A DNA stretch of 64,000 nt from contig NZ_JAFMOF010000002.1 of assembly GCF_017349075.1 (NCBI RefSeq), forward strand, positions 992,001 to 1,056,000. Reading direction: 5' to 3'. A program made the position numbers and the translations under genes. Below, one piece after another: positions 9,701 through 19,145 of the stretch. Origin of the DNA: Streptomyces triculaminicus (GTDB lineage: Bacteria; Actinomycetota; Actinomycetes; Streptomycetales; Streptomycetaceae). Under the pieces are notes generated by a model. That model searched no databases and was not told the origin of the DNA. It saw nothing but the letters and a program-made list of their open reading frames with translations. Position 1 is the stretch's first letter. Every line of letters begins with the position of its first letter.

Positions 9701-9744
9701 AAGGGCCCTCGGCCCGCGGCGGAAGCCGCGGCCCGAGGGCCCTT
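9701..9744. terminator. Bidirectional terminator between convergent genes
   Basis: An 18-20 base stem pairs AAGGGCCCTCGG and CCCGCGGC with GCCGCGG and CCCGAGGGCCCTT around a GGAA loop, with one mismatch. Flanking A-runs on the left and TT on the right allow it to stop both the upstream secreted-protein gene and the convergent protease gene. Confidence 0.85.
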
Positions 9745-9753
9745 CGCGTGAGG

Positions 9754-11589
9754 TCAGTGCTTCGCCGCGGCCTTGGCCTTCGGCGTGTTGGCCTCGGTGA
9801 CGTTCACCGCGGACCAGGCGGCGTTCACCGTCTTGTACTCGGTGCTGTCCTTGCCGTACATGTCCGCGGCGGCCTGCAGCGTGGCGACGCGGGCCTCGTG
9901 GAAGTCGGTCGTGGAGACCATGTACCGGGTCAGGGCGCGGTAGAAGATCTGCTGGGCCTTGTCCCGGCCGATGCCGGTGACGGTCGAGCCGTCGTGGGTG
10001 GGGGAGTCGTAGGAGACGCCGCCGATCGTCTTCGCGCCGCTGCCCTCGGCCAGCAGGTAGAAGGCGTGCGAGGAGACGCCGGAGCCGGCGTGGACCTCGC
10101 GGTCGTAGGAGCCCTCGTCCCAGTAGTCGACCGTGCCCTCGAGGACGTCGAGGGAGGGCTTGTCCATGCGGCGCAGGAACTTCTGCTCCAGGCCGAGCTT
10201 CTCGCCGAGCAGGTAGTTCGGCTTGTTGGCGGCGTTGCCGGTGGTGAACTCGACGCCGACACCGAAGACGTCGGCGAGGGACTCGTTGAGGGAGCCTGCC
10301 TCGCCGAACTGGTTGCCGTTGGCGTCGACGCGCGTGGGCTGGAAGTCGGCCGTGGCCTCGATGACGCCGTGGCTGAGCTCGTGACCGGTGACGTCCAGGG
10401 CCACCAGCGGCTGCTTGAACGTTTCGCCGTCGCCGTCGCCGTAGAGCATGCAGGCGCAGTCGGGGGACCAGAAGGCGTTGCCGACCTTGTCGCCGAAGTG
10501 CACGAGGGCGTGCGGGCCGGTGCCGTCGTTCTTGATGCCGTTGCGGCCGAACGTCTTCTTGTAGAAGTCGAACGTGCTGGTGATGCCGTACTGCGCGTCC
10601 ACCGCCGCGCTCGCGGAGTCGCGGGCGGTGCCGTTGCCCCACTTGTTGTCGGCGTCCGTGAACGCCTTGCCGGCGCCGAAGGACCCGAGCTCCTTGCGGC
10701 CCGCGTCGCGGGTCTCGCCGTCGCCGCGGCTGGGGTCCTTGAGGGTGAAGGAGCTCTTCGCGGTCTGCGTGGTGAGCAGCGGCACGTTGCCGGCGAAGAT
10801 CGAGGCGCCGGTGCCGTTCGCGGGCGCCGGGAAGGCGCCGGCGGCCGGCTTGGCCACGCCGGACGTGGTGGGCTTGGCGGCGACGCGCGGGGCGGCCTGC
10901 TGGCCCTTCTGGCGCAGCGTGGACTTCAGCCGCGGCGAGATGAAGCCGTCGCTGAGCGGGGTGCTGCTGATGACCTTGCCGGAGGCCGCGTCGACGACGA
11001 CGGCCTTGGAGACGCCGGTCTCGGCGTCGCCGCCCTTGACGGTCACCTGGTACGCCAGGACGGAGGATCCGCCGCGGGCGTCCACGACCAGCTCGGCCTT
11101 GCCGGCCGTGCCGCCCGCCGACTTGGCGGCCTTGGTCGCCGCCTCGTCGGCGCTGAGCTTCGGGGTGACGCTGGGCATGGCGACCTTGCGGCCGTTGGCC
11201 CGGGTCACGCCCAGGTACTGCTGCTTGGCGTCGAGGTGGACGACCATGTCGGCGCCGATCACGGTGACGCCGCGGTGGACCCGCTCGAAGCGGACGTGCC
11301 GCTTGCCCTCCGGGTCGACCAGGGTGTCCTTGACCTTCAGGGTGTCGTCCGCGCCGAGGCCGGTGTCCTTGGCGTTGGCGGCCGCCGCGGAGCGGGCCGC
11401 CTTGACGATCTCCGACTGCTTGGCGGCGCCGGCCGCGGACCGCGCGGAGGCGGCTGCGGGGTCCGAGGAGGCGCCGGGGGTGGCGATGGCCGTGCCGGCC
11501 ATGGTCGCGGCGGCGACCACCGCGACACCGACGGCCACCAGACGTCTGCGGGACGAGGCCGATATGGAAGATGTGGGGGAATTACGCAC
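9754..11589 (-). CDS. Secreted M4-family (thermolysin-like) zinc metalloprotease
   Basis: 611 residues. Signal peptide (RRRLVAVGVAVVAAATMAG, cleavage near ATPGA), then a propeptide with FTP and PepSY-like segments (HVRFERVHRGVTVIGADMVV; LVVDARGGSSVLAYQVTV), then the M4 catalytic domain. The zinc site GHELSHGVIEATADF gives two histidines and the catalytic glutamate, and the third ligand is the Glu of GSLNESLADVFG. The proton-donor His is in GSGVSSHAFYLLAEG. It degrades extracellular protein after self-removal of the propeptide. An AT-rich promoter region lies upstream. Confidence 0.95.
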   Translation of the reverse strand: MRNSPTSSISASSRRRLVAVGVAVVAAATMAGTAIATPGASSDPAAASARSAAGAAKQSEIVKAARSAAAANAKDTGLGADDTLKVKDTLVDPEGKRHVRFERVHRGVTVIGADMVVHLDAKQQYLGVTRANGRKVAMPSVTPKLSADEAATKAAKSAGGTAGKAELVVDARGGSSVLAYQVTVKGGDAETGVSKAVVVDAASGKVISSTPLSDGFISPRLKSTLRQKGQQAAPRVAAKPTTSGVAKPAAGAFPAPANGTGASIFAGNVPLLTTQTAKSSFTLKDPSRGDGETRDAGRKELGSFGAGKAFTDADNKWGNGTARDSASAAVDAQYGITSTFDFYKKTFGRNGIKNDGTGPHALVHFGDKVGNAFWSPDCACMLYGDGDGETFKQPLVALDVTGHELSHGVIEATADFQPTRVDANGNQFGEAGSLNESLADVFGVGVEFTTGNAANKPNYLLGEKLGLEQKFLRRMDKPSLDVLEGTVDYWDEGSYDREVHAGSGVSSHAFYLLAEGSGAKTIGGVSYDSPTHDGSTVTGIGRDKAQQIFYRALTRYMVSTTDFHEARVATLQAAADMYGKDSTEYKTVNAAWSAVNVTEANTPKAKAAAKH

Positions 11590-11902
11590 TTTTCAGCGCC
11601 CTTTGCCATCAGGGCGGTTCGGGCATGCCCGACCGCTAGCGTGCGCGCGGTGCCGTCACCAGCGACACCACGGGGACCTGTGGTCCGTGAATGACTGTGC
11701 ACGCATTGGCATGCTCATGAAAAGTGATAATAGGGTAAATGTCGAACAATTGACCAGTTGTTAACAAATGATCAACAGTCGGCGATCATGGGGTGACATC
11801 CCGTCGTCCCGGCGATGAAGAGGGGTCACGGGGTATGCAGGTTGCCGCAGTTGGCCGATCGCTCGTCATGTGAGACGACAAACGGGAGTTGATGAGGGCG
11901 AA
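11590..11902. promoter_or_regulatory. AT-rich intergenic region upstream of the protease
   Basis: No gene is visible in these 313 bases. The part from about 11700 to 11790 is far more AT-rich than the surroundings (AAAAGTGATAATAGGG, then ATTGACCAGTTGTTAACAA). It contains overlapping AACAATTG/CAGTTGTT-type inverted repeats, so it looks like a regulated promoter for the leftward protease gene. The cyclotransferase-like gene ends at its right border. Confidence 0.5.
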
Positions 11903-12325
11903 TCACCCCATCCAGTCGCCGCCCGGCACCCTTCGGCCCTCGGCCCGCAGTCGCCGCGCGAGCCGCTCCGCCGCGACGTAGACCCACCCGCGCACCGTGC
12001 CGCCGCCCTCCACCGTCACCTCGCACACCACGCGTTCGTAGAGATTGCGCGGGTCGCCCGGCCGGTGGCCCTCCAGCGCGTCGAGCGACGCCAGCACCTT
12101 GTCGTACACCGCCGGGGCCACGGTGATCAGCTCGCCCCGTACCTCGCCCGCCGCCCCCTCGACCGCGTAGGGGTAGCCCGGCCCCTCGTAGAGCACCGCG
12201 CCCGGCAGCCTCGCCGGCACCTCCGCCACCGTCCGGCCCCGCAGGAAACGGGCGTGATTGTGCCGCCCGGGGCGCAGCGTCCCGTAGACGAAGAAGGGCA
12301 GCCGCCCGTGAAACCCGCCGGTCAC
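11903..12325 (-). CDS. Gamma-glutamylcyclotransferase-like (AIG2/BtrG fold) protein
   Basis: 140 residues. LPFFVYGTLRPGRHNHARFL is the P-loop-like YGTLRxG signature of this fold, followed by GAVLYEGPGYPYAV and the conserved glycine/glutamate segments. Family members cleave gamma-glutamyl peptides to 5-oxoproline, or act in antibiotic side-chain trimming. The gene is monocistronic and divergent from the FHA-ABC gene. The exact substrate cannot be told from the sequence. It lies about 40 kb from the bes cluster, whose product is a gamma-glutamyl dipeptide, so any link would be pure speculation. Confidence 0.8.
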   Translation of the reverse strand: MTGGFHGRLPFFVYGTLRPGRHNHARFLRGRTVAEVPARLPGAVLYEGPGYPYAVEGAAGEVRGELITVAPAVYDKVLASLDALEGHRPGDPRNLYERVVCEVTVEGGGTVRGWVYVAAERLARRLRAEGRRVPGGDWMG

Positions 12326-12389
12326 CGGTGCTCCCTTCCGCGCGGCCGCCGGAAGGCGGCCACGAGCCGTCGGCCGTACGATGAGGATT

Positions 12390-14774
12390 ATGGGAGATCG
12401 GTCGGTCGCACCCTCCGCACCCTCCGCCCCCGAACTCGTCGTCGAAGCCGATGGCGGCTCGCAGGTGATGAGTCCGAGCCGGATCTACCACGTGGGGCGC
12501 GACCCTTCGAGCGACATCGTGCTGCAGGACGCGCGCGTCTCGTGGCACCACGCGGTGCTGCGCGCGGTCGAGGACCACTGGACGCTCGAGGACACCGGCA
12601 GCACCAACGGCACCTACACCGAGGGCCACCGCATCCGGTCCCTGGAGGTGCATCCCGGCAGCGTCGTGCGCTTCGGGAACCCCGCAGACGGCCCCGCCGC
12701 CGTCGTCACCGGCGTCCGGCCGCACCCGGCGGACCGGCCCTCGTCGGTCTCGCACCCCTCGGCCACCGGGACCTTCCGGCAGCCCACGTCCGTACGGCCG
12801 CTGCCCGAGCGGACCGTACGCATCGGCCGCAGCACCGACAACGACCTCATCGTCGACGACCTCGTCGTCTCCCGGCGCCACGCCGAACTGCGTGCCCTGC
12901 CCGGCGGCGGCCACGAGATCGTCGACCTCGGCAGCCACAACGGCACCTACCTCAACGGCGTCCGCGTCCAGCGCGGCCCCCTCGGCCCCGGCGACATCGT
13001 CGGCATCGGCCACTCGGCCTTCTGCCTGGTCGGCGACCAGCTGCAGGAGTTCGTCGACACCGGCGAGGTCTCCCTCGACGTCCAGGACCTGTCCGTCCAC
13101 GTCGACGAGGGCCGCAAGACCCTGCTCGACGACGTCACCTTCCCCGTCGGCGCCCGGAGCCTGCTCGCCGTCGTGGGGCCCAGCGGCGCCGGCAAGTCCA
13201 CCCTGCTCAACGCCCTCACCGGGCTCCGCCCGGCCGACCGCGGCACCGTGCTCTACGACGGGCGCGACCTGTACCGCGACTACGCCGAGCTGCGCGCCCG
13301 CATCGGACTCGTCCCGCAGGACGACATCCTGCACGCCCAGCTGACCGTGCGGCGCGCCCTGCGCTACGCCGCCGAGCTGCGCTTCCCCGGCGACACGGCC
13401 AAGGCCGAGCGGGACGCCCGCGTCGAGGAGGTCATCGCCGAACTCGGCCTCCAACAGCGCGCCGACCTGCCCATCCACAGCCTCTCCGGCGGCCAGCGCA
13501 AGCGCGTCAGCGTGGCGCTCGAGCTGCTGACGAAGCCGTCCCTGCTCTTCCTCGACGAGCCGACCTCCGGCCTCGACCCGGGCATGGACCGCTCCGTGAT
13601 GACCATGCTGCGCGGCCTCGCCGACGACGGCCGCACCGTCATCGTCGTCACCCACAGCGTGCTCAGCCTCGACGTGTGCGACCGGCTGCTGGTCCTCGCC
13701 CCCGGCGGGCGCATCGCCTTCTACGGTCCGCCCGGGGACTCGCTGGAGTTCTTCGGCTTCGCCCAGTGGCCCGAGGCCTTCGAGGCGTTCGAGAACGACC
13801 GGGACCGGGACTGGGCCGGGCACTACCGCACCTCGCCCGAGCACCGCAAGTACATCGCCGCGGCCACCGACCAGCCCCGGCTGGGGGCGGTCGCCCCCGC
13901 CCCGGCCGCGGCCGAGGAGCCGCCGAAGGCGCAGAGCTGGGGCAGCCAGCTGTGGACGCTGATGCGCCGGTACGTGATGGCGCTGAGCGCCGACCGGACC
14001 TTCCTCGCCATCATGATCGCGCTGCCGTTCCTGACCGGCGGCATGGCACGGCTGTCCGCGGGCACCAAGTTCGCCTCGGCGGACAAGGCCAACACCGTCA
14101 TGCTCATCCTGTGCGTCGGCGGCGTGTTGACGGGCGCCGCCAACGCCGTGCGCGAGCTGGTGAAGGAACGCGTCATCTACCGGCGGGAGCGCGCCGTCGG
14201 CCTGTCCAGATCCGCCTATGTGATGTCGAAGGTCGTCGTTCTTGGTGTGATCACGGTCGTGCAGGCGATCGTCCTGTCCCTGGTGGCGCTCGCCGGCGTG
14301 GACACCCGCGCCCCCGGCGGGCAGGGCGTGCTCATGCCGCCCCTGGTGGAGATGACGCTGGCCGAGGCCCTGCTGGCGTTCACCTCGATGATGCTGGGCC
14401 TCGTGGTGTCGGCACTGGTCCGCCGCGAAGAGGTCACCATGCCGCTGCTGGTGATGATCACCCTCGTTCAGGTCGTCTTCTGCGGAGGGATGATCGAACT
14501 CCACAACCGGCTGGTCCTGGAGCAACTGGCCTGGCTGGTCCCCGCCCGCTGGGCGCTGGCGGCCATGAGCAGCACCATCGACGTCACCCATATCCCGCCC
14601 GAGCCCGGCACGCCCACCCCGCCGCCCGGCGCCCAGAGCACCGACCCCCTCTTCGAACACGCCGTCGGCACCTGGATGCTGAGCATGAGCATGATGGTGG
14701 TGCTGTCCGTCGTCCTCGGCCTCCTGGTCGTGCGCCTGCTGCGCCGCCACGAGCCCGCCGTCATGCGGAAGTGA
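12390..14774 (+). CDS. FHA-domain ABC transporter, ATPase and permease in one chain
   Basis: About 794 residues. Two forkhead-associated phosphothreonine-binding domains come first (YHVGRDPSSDIVLQDARVS with SSTNGTY-like turns; then VRIGRSTDNDLIVDDLVVSR with SHNGTYLNG). The ATPase follows with Walker A GPSGAGKST, signature LSGGQRKR and Walker B LLFLDEPTSG, then an ABC-2-type permease of about six segments. An alternative ATG is at 12381. FHA domains bind phosphorylated partners, and a Ser/Thr kinase gene follows two genes downstream, so transport is probably controlled by phosphorylation. The cargo is unknown. Confidence 0.92.
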   Translation: MGDRSVAPSAPSAPELVVEADGGSQVMSPSRIYHVGRDPSSDIVLQDARVSWHHAVLRAVEDHWTLEDTGSTNGTYTEGHRIRSLEVHPGSVVRFGNPADGPAAVVTGVRPHPADRPSSVSHPSATGTFRQPTSVRPLPERTVRIGRSTDNDLIVDDLVVSRRHAELRALPGGGHEIVDLGSHNGTYLNGVRVQRGPLGPGDIVGIGHSAFCLVGDQLQEFVDTGEVSLDVQDLSVHVDEGRKTLLDDVTFPVGARSLLAVVGPSGAGKSTLLNALTGLRPADRGTVLYDGRDLYRDYAELRARIGLVPQDDILHAQLTVRRALRYAAELRFPGDTAKAERDARVEEVIAELGLQQRADLPIHSLSGGQRKRVSVALELLTKPSLLFLDEPTSGLDPGMDRSVMTMLRGLADDGRTVIVVTHSVLSLDVCDRLLVLAPGGRIAFYGPPGDSLEFFGFAQWPEAFEAFENDRDRDWAGHYRTSPEHRKYIAAATDQPRLGAVAPAPAAAEEPPKAQSWGSQLWTLMRRYVMALSADRTFLAIMIALPFLTGGMARLSAGTKFASADKANTVMLILCVGGVLTGAANAVRELVKERVIYRRERAVGLSRSAYVMSKVVVLGVITVVQAIVLSLVALAGVDTRAPGGQGVLMPPLVEMTLAEALLAFTSMMLGLVVSALVRREEVTMPLLVMITLVQVVFCGGMIELHNRLVLEQLAWLVPARWALAAMSSTIDVTHIPPEPGTPTPPPGAQSTDPLFEHAVGTWMLSMSMMVVLSVVLGLLVVRLLRRHEPAVMRK

Positions 14775-14783
14775 GGACGGGGC

Positions 14784-15407
14784 ATGAACGCCGTCCCCTC
14801 CCCCTACGACGCCGCCCCCGACGTCCCCGGATTCGAGCCGACCCATGTGGTGCCCAAGGACGGGCTGTCCACCTGGGCCGCCCCGGACACGTCCGTGCCG
14901 ACCGAGCCCATGGACCCGCTGCTGCCCGTCCGGCTGCTCACCCGGCGCGGCGACTGGGGACAGGTGCTCTGCTCGAACGGCTGGGCGGCGTGGGTCGACG
15001 CCCGGCTGCTGGTCACGCTCCCCGAGAGCCCGCCGCCGGCGGGCGCGCCCATGGCGCGCACGGCCGACGCGCGCAGGCTGCTGGCCCGCGTCGAGGAGAC
15101 CCTGGGCCGCTACCGGGAAGCGGTGGAGGAGCTGGCGGCGGGCCGCATGGACGGGGAGACGTTCCAGCGCACCACCCACGGCCTGCGCATCGGGGCGGTG
15201 GTCGAGGGCGAGGCGGTCTGGCTCTACGACGCCGAGCACGACCGCTGGTGCTACTGCGACGGCACGACCATGACGACCTTCGCCGCGCCCGAGCCCGCCC
15301 CGCAGTCTCTCCCGCCCGAGCCCGCCCCGTCGTCCGTCCCGCCCGAGCCCACGCGCCTGGACAGCCCCGCCTCCGGCCCGCCGCCCACCCGGCTCGGTGA
15401 CGCCTGA
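14784..15407 (+). CDS. SH3-like domain protein in the FHA-ABC/kinase operon
   Basis: 207 residues with no signal peptide. The segment LLTRRGDWGQVLCSNGWAAW looks like an SH3-type beta-barrel. A charged helical stretch with ARRLLARVEETLGRYREAVE follows, then AVWLYDAEHDRWCYCDG and a repetitive Pro/Glu C-terminus (three PPEPAP-like copies). It lies nine bases after the FHA-ABC gene and its TGA shares a base with the kinase ATG (TGATG), so it is an operon member, perhaps an adaptor. I do not recognise a named family. Confidence 0.7.
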   Translation: MNAVPSPYDAAPDVPGFEPTHVVPKDGLSTWAAPDTSVPTEPMDPLLPVRLLTRRGDWGQVLCSNGWAAWVDARLLVTLPESPPPAGAPMARTADARRLLARVEETLGRYREAVEELAAGRMDGETFQRTTHGLRIGAVVEGEAVWLYDAEHDRWCYCDGTTMTTFAAPEPAPQSLPPEPAPSSVPPEPTRLDSPASGPPPTRLGDA

Positions 15408-16420
15408 TGGCGGGCGAGGACGACCGCCGCGCCCACCCGGACGCCACGCTGGCCCCCGGCCCGTCCGGGCTCATCGGCCGGCAGCTCGCCGGCTACCGCG
15501 TCGAGAGCGAGATCGGGCGCGGCGGCATGGCCGTCGTCTACCGCGCCACCGACCTGCGCCTGGGCCGCACCGTCGCCCTCAAGTTGCTGGCCCCCGAGCT
15601 CGCCCGCAACGACACCTTCCGCGACCGCTTCGCGCACGAGTCACGGGTGGCCGCCGCCATCGACCACCCGCACATCGTGCCGGTGTTCGAGGCCGGAGAG
15701 GTCGAGGGCGTGCTCTACATCGCCATGCGCTACGTCGCCGGGCTGGACCTGCGCGCCCTGCTGGACCGGGAGGGCCCGCTGCCGCTGCCCACCGCCGTGC
15801 GCATCGCCGGCCAGGTCGCCTCGGCCCTGGATGCCGCGCACGCGCACGACCTGGTCCACCGGGACGTCAAGCCGGGGAACATCCTGGTGGCCGAGGGCAC
15901 CGACAGCGACCACCCCGAGCACGTCTACCTGACCGACTTCGGCCTGACGAAGAAGTCGCTGTCGCTGACCGGCTACACACGCGTCGGCCAGTTCGTCGGC
16001 ACCCTGGACTATGTGGCGCCGGAGCAGATCTCCGGCAAGCCGGTGGACGGGCGCTGCGACGTCTACAGCCTGGCGTGCGTGGTGTTCGAGACCCTCACCG
16101 GGGCGCCGCCCTTCCAGCGCGACGACGACATGGCGTTGCTGTGGGCGCATCAGTACGATCCGCCGCCGCTGCTGTCCCAGCACGTGCGGGGGCTTCCGGC
16201 GCGGGTCGACGAGGTCCTCACCACGGCCCTGGCCAAGGCGCCGGACGACCGGTACGACAGCTGCCTGGAGTTCGTCACGGCCCTGCGGCTGGCCGGGCGC
16301 GAGCGCCCGGTCGCGCCGGAAGTGGTGCCGGACCATACGCCCGGGCACTCGGCCACCCGGGTGGAGACCGCGGGTCCGCCGCCGGACCCGCCGAAGTGGG
16401 CGGCACCGGTGTTCCCGTAG
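15407..16420 (+). CDS. Ser/Thr protein kinase (PknB-type catalytic domain, no membrane anchor)
   Basis: 337 residues. Glycine loop IGRGGMAVVYRA, ATP-binding lysine in VALKLLAPEL, catalytic loop HRDVKPGN and metal-binding DFGLTKK, then GTLDYVAPEQISG. The kinase domain fills residues 20-290. A short Pro-rich tail follows and no transmembrane helix or PASTA repeats are present, unlike PknB. It is coupled to the gene upstream and is the obvious kinase for the FHA domains of the transporter encoded two genes before. Confidence 0.95.
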   Translation: MAGEDDRRAHPDATLAPGPSGLIGRQLAGYRVESEIGRGGMAVVYRATDLRLGRTVALKLLAPELARNDTFRDRFAHESRVAAAIDHPHIVPVFEAGEVEGVLYIAMRYVAGLDLRALLDREGPLPLPTAVRIAGQVASALDAAHAHDLVHRDVKPGNILVAEGTDSDHPEHVYLTDFGLTKKSLSLTGYTRVGQFVGTLDYVAPEQISGKPVDGRCDVYSLACVVFETLTGAPPFQRDDDMALLWAHQYDPPPLLSQHVRGLPARVDEVLTTALAKAPDDRYDSCLEFVTALRLAGRERPVAPEVVPDHTPGHSATRVETAGPPPDPPKWAAPVFP

Positions 16421-16442
16421 GCCGGTTCACCCGCTGGCCGGC

Positions 16443-17753
16443 TCACCCGCCGGGCGGCGCGCCCTCTCCCCGGCTTTCCCGGCTCTCTTCCCGGCGGAGC
16501 GCCCAGGACCCGGCCAGGCCGCCGATGAAGCCCGCCAACAGCCCCCACAGCAACCCGAACCCCACCAGCCGCAGCAGTCGCGCGTGCAGCGAGACCTCGC
16601 CGCCGAAGTCCCCGAGGTCGCCCAGGCCCAGCAGCGACAGGCCGAAGATCGCCGAGACCCGGGTGAGCAGACCGACGATCAGCAGCGTGACCGCCACCGC
16701 CACGGCCAGCCGTACGGCGAGCCGCCAGGGAGCGGTCCCCGCGGGCGAGCGCACGGCCAGCACGAAGCCGGCCGCCAGGAGCGCGAGCGCGGCCAGCAGG
16801 GCCAGCAGCCAGGCCCGCCCGTCGTAGGCGGACAGCGAGGAGAGGTCCACCGTGCGGCTCCCGCCGTCGGTCTCGCGCAGCACCGCCGCCAGCGGCTTGG
16901 GCACCGGCAGGCCGATGTCGCCCGGCACCCGGCCCTCCCAGGCGCCGCCCAGGCCGATGCCGAACGCCATCCAGGCGAGGTTGGGCAGGCCCAGCAGCAG
17001 CACGGCGAAGGTCTGGGCCGCGTGCCCCCGGGTGACGGCCGCGACCACTCCGGCGAGCAGACCCAGCACCACGTACGCCAGCAGCACCACCACCATCACG
17101 AACGCCGCCGGCCGGACGGAGTCCTGGAACCGCAGCAGCCGCGAGGGCAGCGGGGTCTTGCGGGACGCGGCCAGGGCCACCGCCAGCAGCACCAGCAGCC
17201 ACAGCAGTCCGTAGCCGAGCGTGGGGCCCACGGCGGCGCGGAAGCCGACCGTCGGCGTCGCGCCCAGCGCCTCACCCAGCTCGTCGAGGAACTCCTCGCC
17301 CACCTGGATCCGGAAGGTGTGCCGCGCCGCCAGCGCGATCAGCAGCAGCGCCAGCAGCCACAGCACGGCCGTACGGGCGACACGGGCCAGCAGCGCGCGC
17401 CCGCTCGTCACCGCGTGGTGCCGCATCGGCAGCAGGAAGAGGACCGCGAGGGCCAGCGCCCCGGCCAGCGTCACCGACAGCGGCACCACGGCCAGCCCGC
17501 CGCCCGTCTGCGCGATGAAGCCCGCGTCGCCCGAGAGTTCGACCGTGCCGCCGACGGCCGTGACCATCACCGCCGCGACGACGGCGGCGAACGCCCCGTC
17601 CGGCAGGTCGGCGGCGCCCGCCGCCCACAGCCCGAGGGCGGCGACCACGGCCATCGCGGCCACCCCGGCGGCCACCGTCGCCAGCGCCTGCGCCCAGGCG
17701 CGCAGCTCACGCGTGGCCCCCAGTGGGGCACGGGACGTCGGTGGCTGGCTCAC
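16443..17753 (-). CDS. Streptophobe-type polytopic membrane protein
   Basis: 436 residues from GTG 17753 (SQPPTSRAPLGATREL). Roughly ten hydrophobic segments alternate with short charged loops; examples are WAQALATVAAGVAAMAVVAA and FGLLWGLLAGFIGGLAG. Streptomyces genomes carry a family of this length and pattern, often beside Ser/Thr kinases, usually called streptophobe; function unknown. It ends 22 bases from the convergent kinase gene. The frame stays open upstream to 18041, but that extension overlaps the divergent neighbour, so I reject it. The name is from memory of the family. Confidence 0.7.
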   Translation of the reverse strand: MSQPPTSRAPLGATRELRAWAQALATVAAGVAAMAVVAALGLWAAGAADLPDGAFAAVVAAVMVTAVGGTVELSGDAGFIAQTGGGLAVVPLSVTLAGALALAVLFLLPMRHHAVTSGRALLARVARTAVLWLLALLLIALAARHTFRIQVGEEFLDELGEALGATPTVGFRAAVGPTLGYGLLWLLVLLAVALAASRKTPLPSRLLRFQDSVRPAAFVMVVVLLAYVVLGLLAGVVAAVTRGHAAQTFAVLLLGLPNLAWMAFGIGLGGAWEGRVPGDIGLPVPKPLAAVLRETDGGSRTVDLSSLSAYDGRAWLLALLAALALLAAGFVLAVRSPAGTAPWRLAVRLAVAVAVTLLIVGLLTRVSAIFGLSLLGLGDLGDFGGEVSLHARLLRLVGFGLLWGLLAGFIGGLAGSWALRREESRESRGEGAPPGG

Positions 17754-17934
17754 ATCGTCCAACGTAGACCGGACCGCGCCGGGCCACCCGTCCGCGCGGG
17801 CGCCCGGGGGAATCCCGGCCACGCACCGTGGGGCCGCCCCGCACGCCCGCTTGCGGGGCGCACCGGTTTGGGACACACAATGTGCGCAGGGGCGGCGAAA
17901 GGGAACAAAGAGCCTCCAGCGTAGGAGAAGGGCC

Positions 17935-19137
17935 GTGTCGTCCGAACCACCGTCAGGAAAACGCCCCACCGGTCCTCCGTCCGGCCCGCTGTCCGGGCGG
18001 GGATCGCAGCCGCCCGGCCCCTCCGAGGAACCGGAGGCCACCCGTCAGGACTGGCCGTCCCAGCCCTCCGGCCCGTCCGTCCCCCAGGAGCCCCCCGGGC
18101 CGCCGGCCCCGCCCTCGGGCGGCCGCGGCACCCCGGCCGAACGGCCCGGCGGTGGCGCGCCGTGGTGGCGGTCCAAGGCCGCGCTGGCGGCGGCGGTCGC
18201 CGTCGTGGTGATCGCCGCGGCGCTCACGGTCTTCCTCATGAGGCAGAGCGGAACGCCCGCCGGGGAGGTCTTCCTGCAGGCCGCGTCGGCCGACGGCCGC
18301 GATCCCTTCACCCACTCCTCCGCGAAGGGCTCCAGCGCCGCCGCGGCCGCCGCCCCCGCCCACCCCCAGGGCACGGGCAACGGCCCCCGCACCGTCCAGG
18401 GCTCCACGCCCGGCCTCTACGGCGGCACCCGCAACGTCGCCAGCTGCGACGTCGAGCGCCAGATCGGCTATCTGAACCAGGACCAGTCCAAGGCCCGCGC
18501 CTTCGCGGGCGCCGCGGGCATCGAGGCGGGCGGCCTGGCCACCTACCTGCGCGGCCTGACGCCCCTGCAGCTGCGCACCGACACCCGGGTCACCAACCAC
18601 GGCTACAAGGACGGCTCCGTCACCAGCTTCCAGTCCGTCCTGCAGGCCGGTACGGCCGTGCTCGTCGACGACCGGGGCGTGCCCAGGGTACGTTGCGCGT
18701 GCGGCAACCCCCTGAAGCCGCCGGTCGCCGTGAAGGGCACGCCCAAGGCCAAGGGCGACACCTGGCCGGCCTACCGGCCGGAGGACGTGGTGGTGGTCGA
18801 CCCGGCCGACTCCGTCATGGAGGTCATCGTGGTCTACGACCCCGAGACCCGGGAGTGGTTCGAGCGCCCGGTGGGCACCGACGGCGAGGAGGACCGCCCC
18901 ATCTCCGCCCCCAAGGGCGGGATGACCACGCAACCGCCGCGCCCGGCCACCTCCCCGGGCGGCCAGCAGCCCCAGCAGCCCCAGCAGCCTCCGCAGCCGC
19001 CCAAGCCCCAGCAGCCCACGTCCCCGCACCCCATGCCCCCCGCCACCACTCCGCACATGACGCCGCCGACCACCCCGGCGCCGCAGATGCCGCCCCCGCC
19101 GGCCTACGGGCCACCACCCGCGCGGCCGAACGGGTAA
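17935..19137 (+). CDS. Single-pass membrane protein of the DUF6777 type
   Basis: 400 residues from GTG 17935, chosen because GGAGAAGG precedes it. A Pro/Ser-rich cytosolic N-terminus (about 75 residues) leads to one membrane helix (AALAAAVAVVVIAAALTVFL), then an extracytoplasmic domain with VASCDVERQIGYLNQDQSKA, CACGNPLKPP and VVVDPADSVMEVIVVYDP, and a long Pro/Gln-rich tail. The domain matches my memory of DUF6777, found in Streptomyces near kinases; its function is unknown. Two cysteines (CAC) in the outer domain are conserved-looking. Confidence 0.7.
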   Translation: MSSEPPSGKRPTGPPSGPLSGRGSQPPGPSEEPEATRQDWPSQPSGPSVPQEPPGPPAPPSGGRGTPAERPGGGAPWWRSKAALAAAVAVVVIAAALTVFLMRQSGTPAGEVFLQAASADGRDPFTHSSAKGSSAAAAAAPAHPQGTGNGPRTVQGSTPGLYGGTRNVASCDVERQIGYLNQDQSKARAFAGAAGIEAGGLATYLRGLTPLQLRTDTRVTNHGYKDGSVTSFQSVLQAGTAVLVDDRGVPRVRCACGNPLKPPVAVKGTPKAKGDTWPAYRPEDVVVVDPADSVMEVIVVYDPETREWFERPVGTDGEEDRPISAPKGGMTTQPPRPATSPGGQQPQQPQQPPQPPKPQQPTSPHPMPPATTPHMTPPTTPAPQMPPPPAYGPPPARPNG

Positions 19138-19145
19138 GGAGCCCG

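Noticed and set aside
17754..18041. Longer start for the streptophobe-type protein (18041)
   Set aside because: It would overlap the divergent DUF6777 gene and adds a non-membrane Pro/Gly-rich stretch; GTG 17753 begins the natural N-terminus.
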